Shown here one piece after another: positions 46,901 to 58,889 of a stretch of 64,000 nt of DNA. Position 1 is the first letter of the stretch. Each line of letters begins with the position of its first letter. A program made the translations under genes and the position numbers. A model generated the notes under the pieces. That model searched no databases and was not told where the DNA came from. It saw only the letters and a program-made list of their open reading frames with translations. Source of the DNA: Acanthaster planci. Its lineage: Eukaryota > Echinodermata > Asteroidea > Valvatida > Acanthasteridae. The stretch lies in the NCBI RefSeq assembly GCF_001949145.1, contig NW_019091374.1, positions 1,289,657 to 1,353,656 on the forward strand. Reading direction: 5' to 3'.

Positions 46901-49900
46901 NNNNNNNNNNNNNNNNNNNNNNNNNNNNNNNNNNNNNNNNNNNNNNNNNNNNNNNNNNNNNNNNNNNNNNNNNNNNNNNNNNNNNNNNNNNNNNNNNNNN
47001 NNNNNNNNNNNNNNNNNNNNNNNNNNNNNNNNNNNNNNNNNNNNNNNNNNNNNNNNNNNNNNNNNNNNNNNNNNNNNNNNNNNNNNNNNNNNNNNNNNNN
47101 NNNNNNNNNNNNNNNNNNNNNNNNNNNNNNNNNNNNNNNNNNNNNNNNNNNNNNNNNNNNNNNNNNNNNNNNNNNNNNNNNNNNNNNNNNNNNNNNNNNN
47201 NNNNNNNNNNNNNNNNNNNNNNNNNNNNNNNNNNNNNNNNNNNNNNNNNNNNNNNNNNNNNNNNNNNNNNNNNNNNNNNNNNNNNNNNNNNNNNNNNNCT
47301 GATGATGCTGCATCCAGAAATGATGATGTCACATCTTGCGATGCTGTGGAAGTGAGTGGCTTGCCTGAAGCATCATCTAAGTCAGCAATAAATTTAGACA
47401 TAAGAAGTTCAACAGATGAAACTCTTGAGAAAGTGGACAGTGACACGTGGCGTGAACTGGAAGTTGCAATCCAGCCTGAAGCTTCTAGCTCTTCCTTGCC
47501 AGAAGCAGGAGTAGGATCAACGGAAGAAAGAGAGGTAACCATGAAAGAAGACATGACTTCAGCTTATCCTCTGGCTGTTTAATCTGAAGCTCTTACTCCC
47601 TCACGATTTCTAATAATTCTCTTCCCCCAGGTTGGTAGTGCTGAGAGTTAATGTCCATTCAGAATTTTTCAAGGAGTGTATTTAAATCCAGCCAAGGGAT
47701 TATGGTGTTAATGTTCCGGATCTGGATGTTTTGCTACATTTATATTTTCTCCTGAGTAAATGAATACTTGTATGGCCTAACTTGTTTGGCATTTGTTGGG
47801 TTGCATTGTCTGTGTTACTCAGAATAATTCAAAACCAAGGCATTAAGTAGCATTGTTAAGGTAAAGCAGGTTTGACTTGAAATTTATGTTTTACAGGACC
47901 AAAGTATCACCAGGAAAGAGGATCCATATCAGATCGATGAATACTTGCAACTCAAACTTGAAGAGGTATTTATAACCAGGCTTTTGTGTATCAAGGCAGG
48001 GGTTAGTTCAAAGAGGCAGGGTTGATATATTCAACAGCTCATTTACTGGCTCTAAACATTGCTTGACTTAACCACATGCTGCCGGGTGCTTTTAGATTTT
48101 TGGGAGATTTTCAGTTTTCAAAATTCTTAAAAAATTCATCATTTCATTTAATGGACGTTTACACCCACACAAGTGATTGTTTGGTGGCTACTCTAAGCTG
48201 ACAGCTAACCTTCATTGACTCCTGAATATTTCAGCCAGGCCTGCCGCCCTGTAAAGAGGGACAAGAATTGTGAGGTGTTGCGTAATTTTCTGTGTCCCCA
48301 GTGAATGCGAGTGGTGTCTTTGTAAACACAGCTGGATTAGCATGCAGCGGTGCTGTGTCGCTAATCAATGGGGCCCTGGAGCACTTTTGTCTGCGGTGCT
48401 AATCCACGGGCGCGCTAGGCCCAAAACAGTGGTATACTGTTTAAAAACAGTGATGGATTACCTTCGAAAAATGCAAGACAAAAAATGATGGCAATTCCCA
48501 GCAGCTGGTTTTTTGTTCCAAGTATGGTCTTTTACATGGACCAGCACTTTTGTCCCATTTTGGGCACCCATGGTGCTCAAAACGGGGTTCCCCGGCAGTT
48601 AAGAGGTTAAAATGGGCCACTCAAGTTTTGTTGCTGGACCATATAAACAACATGGTAACCTCATACAATTTGATGTTCATTGATTTGTAAAACTGGTCCT
48701 ATTGCAGGCATTTTTCCTTTCATATGGACTGGGATGTTTGACAGTTCTGGACGAAGCTAAGGTGGGAATTTCTTATTTTGTATCTTGTTGGGACACCCTG
48801 TTCTTGTAAAGCCAATCACAGTTTTAAGAACAGCCCAGTACACGTTACTAGTCATATTCATGTTTGGCAACAGAAAGTGAATGAACAGTAACCGTCCCTA
48901 CGACTTTTACTGTCGAAGGCACAGAACTGTACATGTTTAAATTAATGAAAGTGCGAGACCAGGCCGTAATGCAAACTGCAAAAGTTATTTGGTTCTATTA
49001 GTTGTGGTAACGCAATGACTTTGTACAATCGCTGACGCTAGAAAATTTATGACTACGTACAGAAGAGTTTTTCTGCTGTGGAAATAGTGTAACCTTAAAT
49101 CAAACTTGCAACCTAAAGGTGATAATTACATGTTCATTAAAATGTCAATTTCATTTAAACAGTTCTGACAGTAATTTGGTTGCCAAAAAAGTGCATTTCC
49201 AGAAATGAGTACTTGTAATTCGAAGAACATATTCTTTAAGTTCTTGTCTTGTGAACATTGCCTGGTGGAAAGCTTATACGGTGTACTGAATGATCGTGGA
49301 CTTGAAAATTTTATTCACAACCTCAGCACCCCCTTAGAAAAATGTGTTCCAGCAGGCATGTCAAAGGGTCCCAGCGATGAATTATTCTGGGATGCACTTT
49401 TTGTGCCTCTTCATACTCCTCTGTAGTTTGTGAAAACTGTTTGATATCCTTGTGGGGTTAGGTGTAGTGAAAAACGACTTTTTTAAAAGTTTTAGTGAGT
49501 TGTTCAGTGTTCAGACAATAGAGGGTGTTGTTGCTGTGATGTCATTGAGTTGTGAGTGTTTTTGTTCCAATCTTGAACCCAAACTTTGCTCATTGAAGAA
49601 CACATCGGAGAGGCAGGTGCTTGTTGCTGGTTTTCATTTCACTCATGCAGCGGTCAATCAATTAAGAAATGGGAATTTGAGGCAGCAAAATACCAAGAAT
49701 TCCATCAGTTTGTTTGTGTACTGGAAGTGCGTCACGGTATTGCTCTTGAATATAGACATTTGCCTTAACATAATCACCAAAAGGCACCAAAATACCTTTT
49801 AAAATGATAAAGCTAAAAAATAAAATATGGTTATTGAAATATAAATACGCATTTTAAAATGTTGTAATAAAACTTTTGGATAGATCCTTTGAAATACAAA

Positions 49901-52351
49901 TGAATGCGTCATTGGTTCCTGAGAGAATTGCTATTCAATATTCAGGAAGGTTCCTTGCGCATAAAATGTTCAGAGCGTTACTCGGAACTCTTGTTTTTTT
50001 GTAAACCACTGATGTTGCAGAAAGCCCTGGACCTAACGGACATTTGGCAGGCTTTCTGTTCCAGGCAGAAGAACTTTGTGGCCAGTTACGTAGCCTACCA
50101 TTACTTCCGAAGTAAGGGCTGGGTGCCAAGAGATGGGGTGAAATATGGGGCCCATTACGGTGAGTGACAATTCAGTTGGTCATTGAAGTTCATTCATACC
50201 TTCTCCCTTCATCAGAGCAGTTCTTTAAGCTCACACCCGATAAATTTGGTCTCACCTGTGACGTGAAGTTGGCATGATTGATGCACACTGAATCCGCTCC
50301 GAGCGAGAACAAAAGAGAGCGTGTTTTTAATTGACATTGACAGTCCTTTGGTACAAGCTCACCGCAAAGGTGCGCAAGTTTATGTGCGTTTGACGCCTAG
50401 TATGCTGAGTACGTGCAATAAATTTATTCGGGAATGTATGGTCTTTGCCCTTGGAAAATTCCTTATCAGTTTGTCCTTTCGCCAGTGAGGGTGCACTTCA
50501 ACTCGGGATGGATAGTCTCTAATACAGTACACTAGTCACAGCAGAAAGTTGGTCACAGTGTGTACCTTGCATTTCCTTAGTCCGTCAATTGAGTGAATCA
50601 TCAAACCCTGTTTTGGCAGACAGTCAAATCAGGATGGAACACTGACTAGACCTGAGTTTCGGTGAACCCTTCAGTCAAGCCTAGAGTTTGTATAAAGCAT
50701 AGTGCACACAACCTACATGTATTTCAACTTTTGAGCGGTTAGTGTAGACTCTACTAAGCCTGCATAATTGCACTTTCAGTGGTAAAAATCCCATCATATA
50801 CTGTTACTGAAGTGTTCATGACCAACTTCCACCTTCACTGCGCTTTGCTTATTTAGATGCTACCTTTTGTGCTCATTCAGTCGAAAATATTTGCACACCT
50901 TAGACATTTCAAGCAGTTGCTCAGCAAATTCTTTACTTTTAAGTTGTGTTTATATTTTGAAAATTTCCAGTCTTGTACAAGCACGGGCCTCCGTTCTATC
51001 ACGGTAGCTACTCGGTCATTGTCCAGATGGTGACTGAAGGATCATGGGATTGCACCGACACCAGCGCAACGTTGACCTGGCCAGCTCTGTCCGGAATGGA
51101 CCGGATCACTGAGACGGTTGCGAAGGTCAGTCTTAAATGTATCACAGCCAACAGAGGGCGCTTTTTACAGGCAGTGAAATGTTCTTGGTTCAAATCTTAC
51201 CACAGCAGATTATTAATTGGCCTTTGTCAATTGATAAATCTCCACCGCAGCCAGTAACTTTGTTAGCCTTTCTGATCAATCGAAAGGACAGCTGATGATC
51301 CGCATGCAGCAAAAGGGAAATGAGCCCATGAAAAATTTTTTGTAAATAAGAAACCGATTGGCTAAATGCCTGAATATCATGTATTTTGAATCAATAAGTT
51401 TAACCAATGCACAGCTTTGTTGAAGGACTCATTCTTGAATATAGCAATGTGGGGACAGACAGTGCATTGTACCATGGAGGAATAAAACACATGTAGAGCA
51501 CACAGTTAGCATGGTTAGAAGCTGTGCCGAGTCTTTACATTTAAATGCCATATATCCCCACAGTTCAACTGTGTTTCATTGCGTTCCAGCGGGAGTAACA
51601 GCACAAGGATGGGCACTCCATCTTATTCTCAACTTGCACCAGTCCTACATTTACTTTCTTCCAAAATTTGGAAAAGGATACTCACAATGTCGGCAAAGCC
51701 ATGCCGAATAGAATACTCATGTATCCTGAACACATTTTCAAAAATCCGGAAGTCCCCCAAAAGCTAATGAAATCTTACCCCTGATAACTTGGGCCGTTTT
51801 CCAATACTCAACTTTGTCTCCATCTCAGGCTTCGTCTTCGAAACCAATCCCCGATTGTGGGCCTGAAGTGTTTAAATTCAATTGAAGTACTGTACTGTTT
51901 GGCTCTTTTTCATCTCACTTGATGTTTGGTGGCACTATCAAACTTACTCTTGCGCTTACAACTTCAAAGTCAGGTAGCCTGAGACGGAGCCGGTGTCGAG
52001 TATTGGAAAAGGGCCTTGGTTTGCTTCTTGGAAGCCCTAGGTTGTATTTGAGTTAAGAATGGTGTGGCTTTTCTACAGAGTTCCTGAAGCAGGAACCACC
52101 TTAGGTGATGCATGAGGATATAACCACATGCGCCATGCTGTCACATTGCCACCCTATATTTCAAGGCAGCTTTTATGTTCATGTAGGAAGTGATGCTCTG
52201 CTACGTTATACGGCCGTCAAATCTGAGCGACGAGGACTTGCAGTCGCCTGGATGCATCCCTCAGTTCAGGGTGCAGGAGATCCTGATGAAGCGGTGGGTG
52301 TCGTCACGGGAACGGGATCTCAAAGAGCACCTGCCGTCCTTGATATCATGA
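43771..52351 (+). CDS. TSEN2: TSEN2, tRNA-splicing endonuclease catalytic subunit
   Basis: Nine coding exons: 43771-43962, 44284-44371, 45637-45694, 46352-47534, 47897-47965, 48708-48761, 50021-50159, 50971-51125 and 52187-52351. All have GT/AG sites and joining phases, giving about 700 residues including about 205 hidden by a gap. TSEN2 is the subunit of the nuclear TSEN complex that cuts the 5' splice site of intron-containing pre-tRNAs. The N-terminus has KRRVYQ and FGKGMLSKSKP, as in other Sen2 proteins. The C-terminal endonuclease fold has YHYFRSKGWVPRDGVKYG and LYKHGPPFYHGSYSV. The catalytic triad is present: Tyr597, His605 and Lys646, matching human Tyr369, His377 and Lys416. Human TSEN2 has 465 residues; the excess lies in exon 4. 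The exon boundary falls right after the catalytic lysine. Confidence 0.96.
44284..44371 (+). CDS. TSEN2: TSEN2 coding exon 2
   Basis: Acceptor tgtggcag. Encodes GFFGKGMLSKSKPEHSVF, the strongly conserved N-terminal Sen2 motif. Donor AACT|gtaagt. Confidence 0.93.
45637..45694 (+). CDS. TSEN2: TSEN2 coding exon 3
   Basis: Acceptor ttgccattag after a T-rich tract. Encodes PPKERRFQQQRFQQVRKHR. Donor ACAG|gtacag. Short, but the phases on both sides fit. Confidence 0.85.
46352..47534 (+). CDS. TSEN2: TSEN2 coding exon 4, enlarged acidic insert
   Basis: Opens with YERHLSWSRQFVRQAQNLA, then changes into a Ser/Thr/Asp/Val-rich sequence with recurring DDV/ADV motifs on both sides of a gap. The frame is the same before and after the N run. 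Vertebrate Sen2 proteins have a shorter, poorly conserved linker here. Confidence 0.85.
46684..47298. other. Assembly gap inside TSEN2 exon 4
   Basis: 615 Ns, a multiple of three, flanked by repeated GATGATGTCACA-like sequence. The array probably prevented assembly, so the real length of the protein insert is unknown. Confidence 0.95.
47897..47965 (+). CDS. TSEN2: TSEN2 coding exon 5
   Basis: Acceptor gttttacag. Encodes EDPYQIDEYLQLKLEE, matching the conserved start of the C-terminal half of Sen2. Donor GAG|gtattt. Confidence 0.93.
48708..48761 (+). CDS. TSEN2: TSEN2 coding exon 6
   Basis: Acceptor ctattgcag, donor AAG|gtggga. Encodes AFFLSYGLGCLTVLDEAK, the conserved EAFFLxYxLGCL region. 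Confidence 0.94.
50021..50159 (+). CDS. TSEN2: TSEN2 coding exon 7
   Basis: Acceptor gatgttgcag. Encodes the start of the endonuclease fold, including AYHYFRSKGWVPRDGVKYG. Donor ACG|gtgagt. Confidence 0.95.
50971..51125 (+). CDS. TSEN2: TSEN2 coding exon 8, active site
   Basis: Carries catalytic Tyr597 and His605 in LYKHGPPFYHGSYSV, and ends with Lys646. Donor AAG|gtcagt. Confidence 0.95.
52187..52351 (+). CDS. TSEN2: TSEN2 terminal coding exon
   Basis: Acceptor gttcatgtag. In frame it reads EVMLCYVIRPSNLSDEDLQS and continues to KRWVSSRERDLKEHLPSLIS and TGA, matching the conserved Sen2 C-terminus. Confidence 0.94.
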   Translation, partial: EVMLCYVIRPSNLSDEDLQSPGCIPQFRVQEILMKRWVSSRERDLKEHLPSLIS

Positions 52352-53406
52352 ACAGCTCCCTCTGTTGATAGAGACAGTTACGGCGCATTGTTAAGGAAAG
52401 ATGGTGATTTCAGCAGCTAATCTGACATTTTTAGAAACCTATGTTTCATATCTATATTGACCTAATGAGATCATGGCCGAATACAGGCCAGTTGTCATAG
52501 GAACAGTAACCATGGTAATTTGAAGCCAAGAGTGGTACATGTAATCCTCTGGAATGCTTTCTGAGCTTAGAAATTTTCAGACACAAAGTGGAGCTTTCGA
52601 GAAAAGACCCATTTCCTGAAAGTGTGCAGTGTGGCTGTGTGTATTGTTTAGTTTGATAAGGCTAAATGGAAAATGAAATGAGTTGATAACGGAGCTCCAA
52701 TTATCTTGCAGTCAACTGTGAACTTGTCCCAGGTATTTTTATGCACGCCAAATGGGACGTGTTCACATTTTGGTTGTCATTTCCACCTTTTTCTTCACTG
52801 AAATCAGGTCTTCAGACATTGAATTGCATCTCTGAGAGCATTGCAAGTTTTGGGCTGCAAGGAGATTCATATTCAGTTTGAATCCAGTTTCCATCACCGT
52901 GTCTCAGGTTGGGGCAGGGGCCAAAAATCGACTTGCTCCAATTTTTTTCCGAAAATATCTGTCCAATTTTTTATTTCATCCATGCAAGAATTCTCAACCC
53001 CTTCCCCCCCCCCAAGCGGCGTTTTCATTTCTAAATATGCTGGTGCTTTAAATCCCTTATAAAAAATATTAAAACTTGCAACATGTCTCGGCCGGGGGGG
53101 GATTGTTTACTATTTAACCCTCTTTATGGCCCTTGATTTGTTACACGAAATGGTGTTCTTGGCCGCCAACAAGAATGAGGTAGAATTTCAGTGCCTCGGT
53201 GTTTCTTGACAATACAGATGTGGGTGAAGCAATTTCAGTCCGACAGCCTCTCCAAATCCAATCTAGGCCAAAAATTGAGGTGTTTCTTTTGCTGGCCTTA
53301 TGACTGGGTTTGTGGGGCCTTGTATTTGCTGTGCATCCCTTTTTCTCTTACCCTGGGGGCCTGAAATTGAAGTCACTACCAAACGAAGAAGTCAGACCGG
53401 TCCCTC

Positions 53407-53412
53407 AATAAA
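53407..53412 (+). terminator. Polyadenylation signal AATAAA
   Basis: AATAAA about 1 kb after the TSEN2 stop, the first clear signal downstream. Confidence 0.5.
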
Positions 53413-53429
53413 ATACAGACAGTTGCAAG

Positions 53430-56400
53430 TATTGAAACCTGTCTCGTTAAAGTCGTTTAATTTTCACCCCCGGAATTACCGTCTTATTCCTGCATATATT
53501 ATTACATTCCTTTTCAATCCTGGCACTGTGAAAACCCTGATAAAGATGACATTTACAGTATAACATACACATTTTATACACTGCTAATAACAATAGACAA
53601 TTTTCAAATTTTAAATAATGACAGAATGAAAACAAAAAATTCCAAAGTAACAATTTAATTACTGTTGAAAAATGCATATGCTTTTGATTAAAAAGATGAA
53701 AGGATTTCATATGATTAATTTATCACAAAAAGTGCATTGGCTACACACACTGGGACATTGACAAGTATCTCTTTAAATTGTGGCCTCAAACCAAAATTTG
53801 ATTGATTGATCTATCAAAAATGTACACTTTCATGATGAAACAAGAAAAAAAAAACCTTGGTGAGCTAACTTTAGTTAATGCCCTAAGATTTTTCATTGTT
53901 CCTACAACATACAAGGATGTTGTACATTTCTAATGTTAAAAGAATTTCAGATAAAGCCGAAATGCTTTTCTTCGACCATAGGCATTCAATGACATGAGTG
54001 GATTAAAAAGCGTAATGGTTGGTGACCAAATTTAACCAAGTGAATAACCAACCCCGAAAGTGGGACTACCCTCACACGTACTGTTTCACCGTTCATTTCT
54101 TTTTCAGGGCATGAGTTGGCCATGCATACAAAGACAAGCAACATTCACATTTACATGGTTGCTGTATCATTTTGGATAACCCCAACACAGCAGGGAAGTG
54201 GTGGAATTAGGTTTCATTTTCGGGCATAAATGCTGGGAAAAGTCAAGGACAAAGACACTAACTGTATTCGTCATGGATGTCATTCTACATCAGTATAAAG
54301 AAACTTGACGCCGAGTGAAACTGAAATAAACTGTAAACGGGTTCCTGTCCAGGGAAAATGTTTGTTTCATTAGAACTTGACGAGATACACTTAACACTAC
54401 TCAAAGTTAAGTACCACTTTTTATTTTGTCATTTGACTTTTCCCTGAAACTGTCCATTTTGAAAAAATGAGCATTTGATGTTTTGACACATTAAAAATCT
54501 TTTTTTATTCCAATGAGAACACCATCTAGACAAACAAAAAATGAAAGAACTACACCGTACTCATTGCTTGGAAAAAATTACAAGCTAAGAAAAAATGTGG
54601 TCCTTAATTTTTTTGAGGAGTATATTAACCATGACAGTTAATACATTCATTGTTATGAGGGAAAAAAACAGCCAGTAAGTGCCATTGACCATTTATGTAA
54701 AGCAAGCATACGACTACAGCTAAAATCCCTGTGCATAACTGCATATGACTTACTTTGACAGGATGAATGGTAAAAGTAAAATTAGTTCCATTGCTGAAGA
54801 GTATTTTGTAAGGAAAAAGGGAAAGAGATTACGGGTGGTTTTGAGGCACTTCTGGGTGTAAATCTTGGTGAATAAACAATTATGTAGTGATTTCTTCTAT
54901 CATGGACATAACCAAGGTCCTCCAGTACATGTAATACACCAAATGTTGAGCCCTTTTGACGAATGAAAATCATTTTGCCAAAATGCAAAGCCATTCTACT
55001 AATGAACGAGAATCACAAAGTTTTATCCATCTAAAACTCAGGAACTAGGGGGTCAGGAATCCCTCTCTCTGGAATCTGTTCTTCAGTTGATTCATGTCCA
55101 TTCCCCAAATGAGTTTTGTCTGATTTTTTTTAACATAGTGAAAACATACCACTTACACATAAATGTACACATTTTTACTCTCGTTGCATTTGAGTTTCCA
55201 ACCAGAAAAATGAAAACAAGGTAAAAGTTTTAAGTACTGCATTTCGATACTGAAATTCGGATCAGATTTAACACTTACAATTATTGGGGGGGGGGGCTTC
55301 AAATGTGCACTGAAAATTTGTCTTTTTAGGAATAGATATTTTGAAGAAATTGAAAAAAACGTGAAAAACGTTAGGTGGAGAATAAGGATTAAGCCAAAAA
55401 AGGGAGGGGGGGGGACAACTGGGATTGGTTTAATTCCCCAGGGGAGAGTAACCTCACAGCCACAGTTTTGACACAGGCTTAACTGTGAAAATGCCTGACA
55501 AGAACGGCATATGCAAGTACAAGCTATACCTTCAATGAAGACAAGTGGGGCGTGAAATAACTACAAGTTTAAAAGAAAAGACACGCCCTATCAGTTTTCA
55601 CCAGAGCAAACTGCCAAGATCAGGTTGCATGCTGTTGCCGAGTAAAACGGGTTACCAACCAAAGTTTTGTAGATTGTACATGTACACGGTTTGAGACTGG
55701 TTCCAGCCAAGTGCTGCGCAAGCAACCAAATGAGAAATGAAATGGGTGGTATGTATAGTGTGCGGAGAATGGGACCTAGATCTTGCTGATGGTTTGAACT
55801 AGTTGTCTACTCTACAAAAAAACAAACCTAAGCCTTAAAAAGGGGTACCAATAATCAGTTGCAAAAATGTGTAACTTGCTAAGCTTATCATAAGGTTTAA
55901 ATTAACAAGCATAATTGATCATCAGGTGCTGTACATAATGCCCGACCTTGTCTAATTCCATCCAAATTTTATCATACACATTCCACATGGCAAGATATCA
56001 CTGTAATTTACAATCTAAAAGAATTAAAACAAAGTATTAATCCCAGTGTTACCTTTAAGTCAATCTAGCATGGGGGGGGGTTTGAAACAATTCCACCCAA
56101 AAACCTCCCAAAAAATGTTTCCCTAAAGATAATTTGGGAAGTTACTGTCTGCTGCTGCATATCAACAATGCTAAGATTGTTACCAGACTGAAATTATCAC
56201 TTGAACAGCTGGCCACTGAAATTTTGCACGTTTTGAGCATAAACTTTGTACAAAGGATTACATACAGAGACCAAATTTGAATCATTTTACAATTTACAAC
56301 ATAAAAGTACCATTGTTCCCCACCAAATCTCTTCTTCTATGGGTTCCTTCTTCCTTTACCTGATTAAACTAGAAAATTTGTCAGCAGGTTACAAAATATA

Positions 56401-56580
56401 CTCATCTGTCCAATATCAGGTGCAACAGTACAACCGGAGGGGAGACAGAGGTTATGTGTAAATTGAAGAATATCAAAAGTTGTTATGTGAAAAGATAGAA
56501 TACTGGGCAATCTGATGTACAAAGATTGGAACCGATGCAGCCATTGTTGAGGAAATGCAGCGGACATGTGTGTATGCTGT
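53430..56580. other. AT-rich intergenic stretch
   Basis: No frame with coding character. Contains several poly-G tracts (near 55288, 55406 and 56073) and nothing else recognised. Confidence 0.5.
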
Positions 56581-56607
56581 ATACAGACACAGTTGTGGCC
56601 AAAGACC

Positions 56608-56839
56608 GTATAGCGCCGCGTAGCCGCGCAAGATGGGGAACTTCACCGTGAATACGCGTAAAATGTCATCACATGGGCGCCATTCTGGTTGGACTACGCC
56701 TGCTCGGTGCATGTTAATGCACAGGCGCAGGCGCCGAGGCAGGCACACACACACATGAAGGTTCACACTCGAATGGCGCCCATGGTGATAACACCTTTAT
56801 GGCTGAATTATCCATCTTGCGCTTACGCGGCGCTATATA
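56608..56839. mobile_element. Foldback element with nested hairpin
   Basis: The outer arms share TATAGCGCCGCGTA, GCGCAAGATGG and ATGGGCGCCATTC, inverted between left and right. The loop holds a second inverted pair, GCCTGC..TCGG and CCGAGGCAGGC. About 232 bases, no coding capacity. Confidence 0.72.
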
Positions 56840-57354
56840 ATCTTGGGTTGTGGCCTTGGTACAAAATTTAAATATACCTCTAAAACTATGCCAATGTGGA
56901 AGAAGTTAATCTACTTGTTTTCACGAATGTTTCTTTTGTTTTTTTTTTTTTAACATGCCACGTGAAATCTGCCCGGGCAGAGCCGTTATTGACCAATTTT
57001 TCTTTAAATGCCTATACATTAAATTTAAACTGTAATTACGGGTTTTGCCCGCAAAAGTACATCTCGAAATTTAAACTTAAAAAAGGGCCCCCTTTGTATG
57101 AATTCTTGGCATGGGGGGGATAGGGTGGAGGGAGGGATGTGGTTCGCTTCATGAAGACAGATGTATTCGACACAGCCAATCGGTTCGTCATCATACAGAG
57201 CAAATGCGTCCACTTACGGACTGTCACTTCTCTAGTCAGTGAGCTGCTCTTCAACAGGCCATGCCTGCAAACGATGAGTTTTGGTGACCATGGCAAAGCA
57301 AAGACGGGTAACCATGGAGAAATTCATAATGCACACACATCCATCAGTACTGGT

Positions 57355-57642
57355 GCTTTAAGGCGCCATTATTACCCCTGCTCATCAGGCTTTTCGTCGT
57401 TCCTTCAGCCATCTCATATCCCTGTGGGCGTATACAGCTCGACGCTGGCGTTTCAGACACTACCTCGATGATCAATCACAATAAGCCTCTGGCCTAACAT
57501 TTATACTCTTGGGCAGAGAGAAGCAGGTGAGGGGTAACATGACTTGGCTCTAGGTCACAACTTATGCACCAAGGTCGGATTCGAACCCCTGACCCTATGA
57601 CTGGGAGTTGTGATCCCTAACCACTCTGCCACATGTCCAAGA
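57355..57642 (-). mobile_element. tRNA-derived SINE, copy 1
   Basis: On the minus strand it starts with a tRNA-like head. An A-box-like TGGCAGAGTGGTTAGGG is followed by a perfect B box, GGTTCGAATCC (57577-57587). The body matches the copy at 60361-60720, including GAGCTGTATAC/GAGTATACAGCTC-type blocks and the GGCGC end. It lies downstream of the ORP gene. Confidence 0.75.
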
Positions 57643-57997
57643 CACAAGTTTATGCCCAGGTGGCATAGCAGGGCCATATGAATGGGCCGGACATCGGTCA
57701 AAAATATTGAGAGGCTCACATGAACACAAAATCTACTAGAGACGGGTTGTTCGCTAGAATGCCACGCAGCATACATGTACATTGGATTTGACTGGTTCCC
57801 AGCTGCTTTTATCAGCACAACAACTTGGCAAGCAAGGAGCTCCTAAAGAATGGACTCTGCTGATCAGGGGTTTTCCCCAGGCCTTGGCAAGAGGCTGTGG
57901 TATCATGGGCAGAGTGAATGAGTTTTAGGGGGACAGAGCAGATTGCAACATTCAGTGTTGTAGCGGAGACCATCACAGCACCAGACACAAAACCCGA

Positions 57998-58185
57998 CAC
58001 GGGACTAGTAAGTGAGACCGAAGACTCGTCGCAAGACCAATCACAAGACTAATGGGGTGAAAACTGACAAAGGAATGCTTGTTATTGCAGTTCATTTGAA
58101 TAGCTTGTGACTGGACTTCAGACTGGAGGTCTTGTGATGGTCCTCCGGTGGTCTTGTGATGGTCTTACAGGTCTCAAATACAACA
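57998..58185. mobile_element. Inverted AAGACC/GGTCTT element
   Basis: Left arm: AAGTGAGACC, CGCAAGACCAATCACAAGAC. Right arm: GGTCTTGTGATGGTC, repeated, then TTACAGGTCTC and AAATACAACA. The arms are inverted relative to each other. The right end corresponds to that at 15840-15860. Confidence 0.6.
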
Positions 58186-58695
58186 TAGGCTATGTCTGAC
58201 AACTGGACATGAGGTCTTCACGTGCACTTTTCTGAACCAACCACCAGCTTGCTTGGAAGTTTTCCTTTCTGTCCGCGAAGATCAGAGGTTGACAATCTCC
58301 GATAACTCAGTGCTGAGATGCAAAAGCTTGATGTTGAAAAACTATATTTCCTTTTTCTGTTGCTCTGCTATAAGTACCATTATCCATCCTCGGTGAAACT
58401 GAAGAACTTTCTGTGGTTCTTTTTTTGACCTACAATGGTCTATTCTCCGCAGATTAGCAGAAAGCATAATATTTGGGCCTGGCATTCAATCACTGCAGGC
58501 AACTGACAAACGTGAATTGTCAACTTGGTTTGATTAGTCATTTCTTGCCAAAGACACTTTGCCAAAAAAATCAGGTATATTGAAACTGCTTTCTGCATGG
58601 ATTCTCCACAGTTTTTCTCCCTCCATAATAATTCGACATTCTAAAAACTGTTTTTTTTTTTGTTTTTTTTGGAGCACCTAGTCCGTGGCTCATCA

Positions 58696-58889
58696 TTAAA
58701 AGATGTCGGGGGATCTGGAGTAGTTGCGATTCCAGTAGGTGCCCTTGTAGATCCAGTCCTGCTCGCCTGTGTTGGGGTTGGTATCCAGCTTGAACCACAT
58801 CGGGGACCAGGCCTCCTTGGTCTTGGCACGGTGCTTGCGGGTGGCTCGCTGTTTCTCCTCTAGTCGGTGCTTTTCATCCGAGGCCGAAT
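58696..58889 (-). CDS. ORP terminal coding exon
   Basis: Acceptor cccctttcag. Encodes [20 protein letters not shown], a predicted helix, and ends SPDIF then TAA. No clear AATAAA was found downstream on this strand. Confidence 0.94.

Noticed and set aside
46502-47554. Open frame on the minus strand opposite TSEN2 exon 4
   Set aside because: It is a shadow of the repeat-rich exon and the gap; the plus-strand frame joins to TSEN2 exons.
57570-57640. Functional tRNA gene on the minus strand
   Set aside because: A and B boxes are present, but no clear acceptor stem closes, and the sequence continues into a SINE body shared with 60361-60722.
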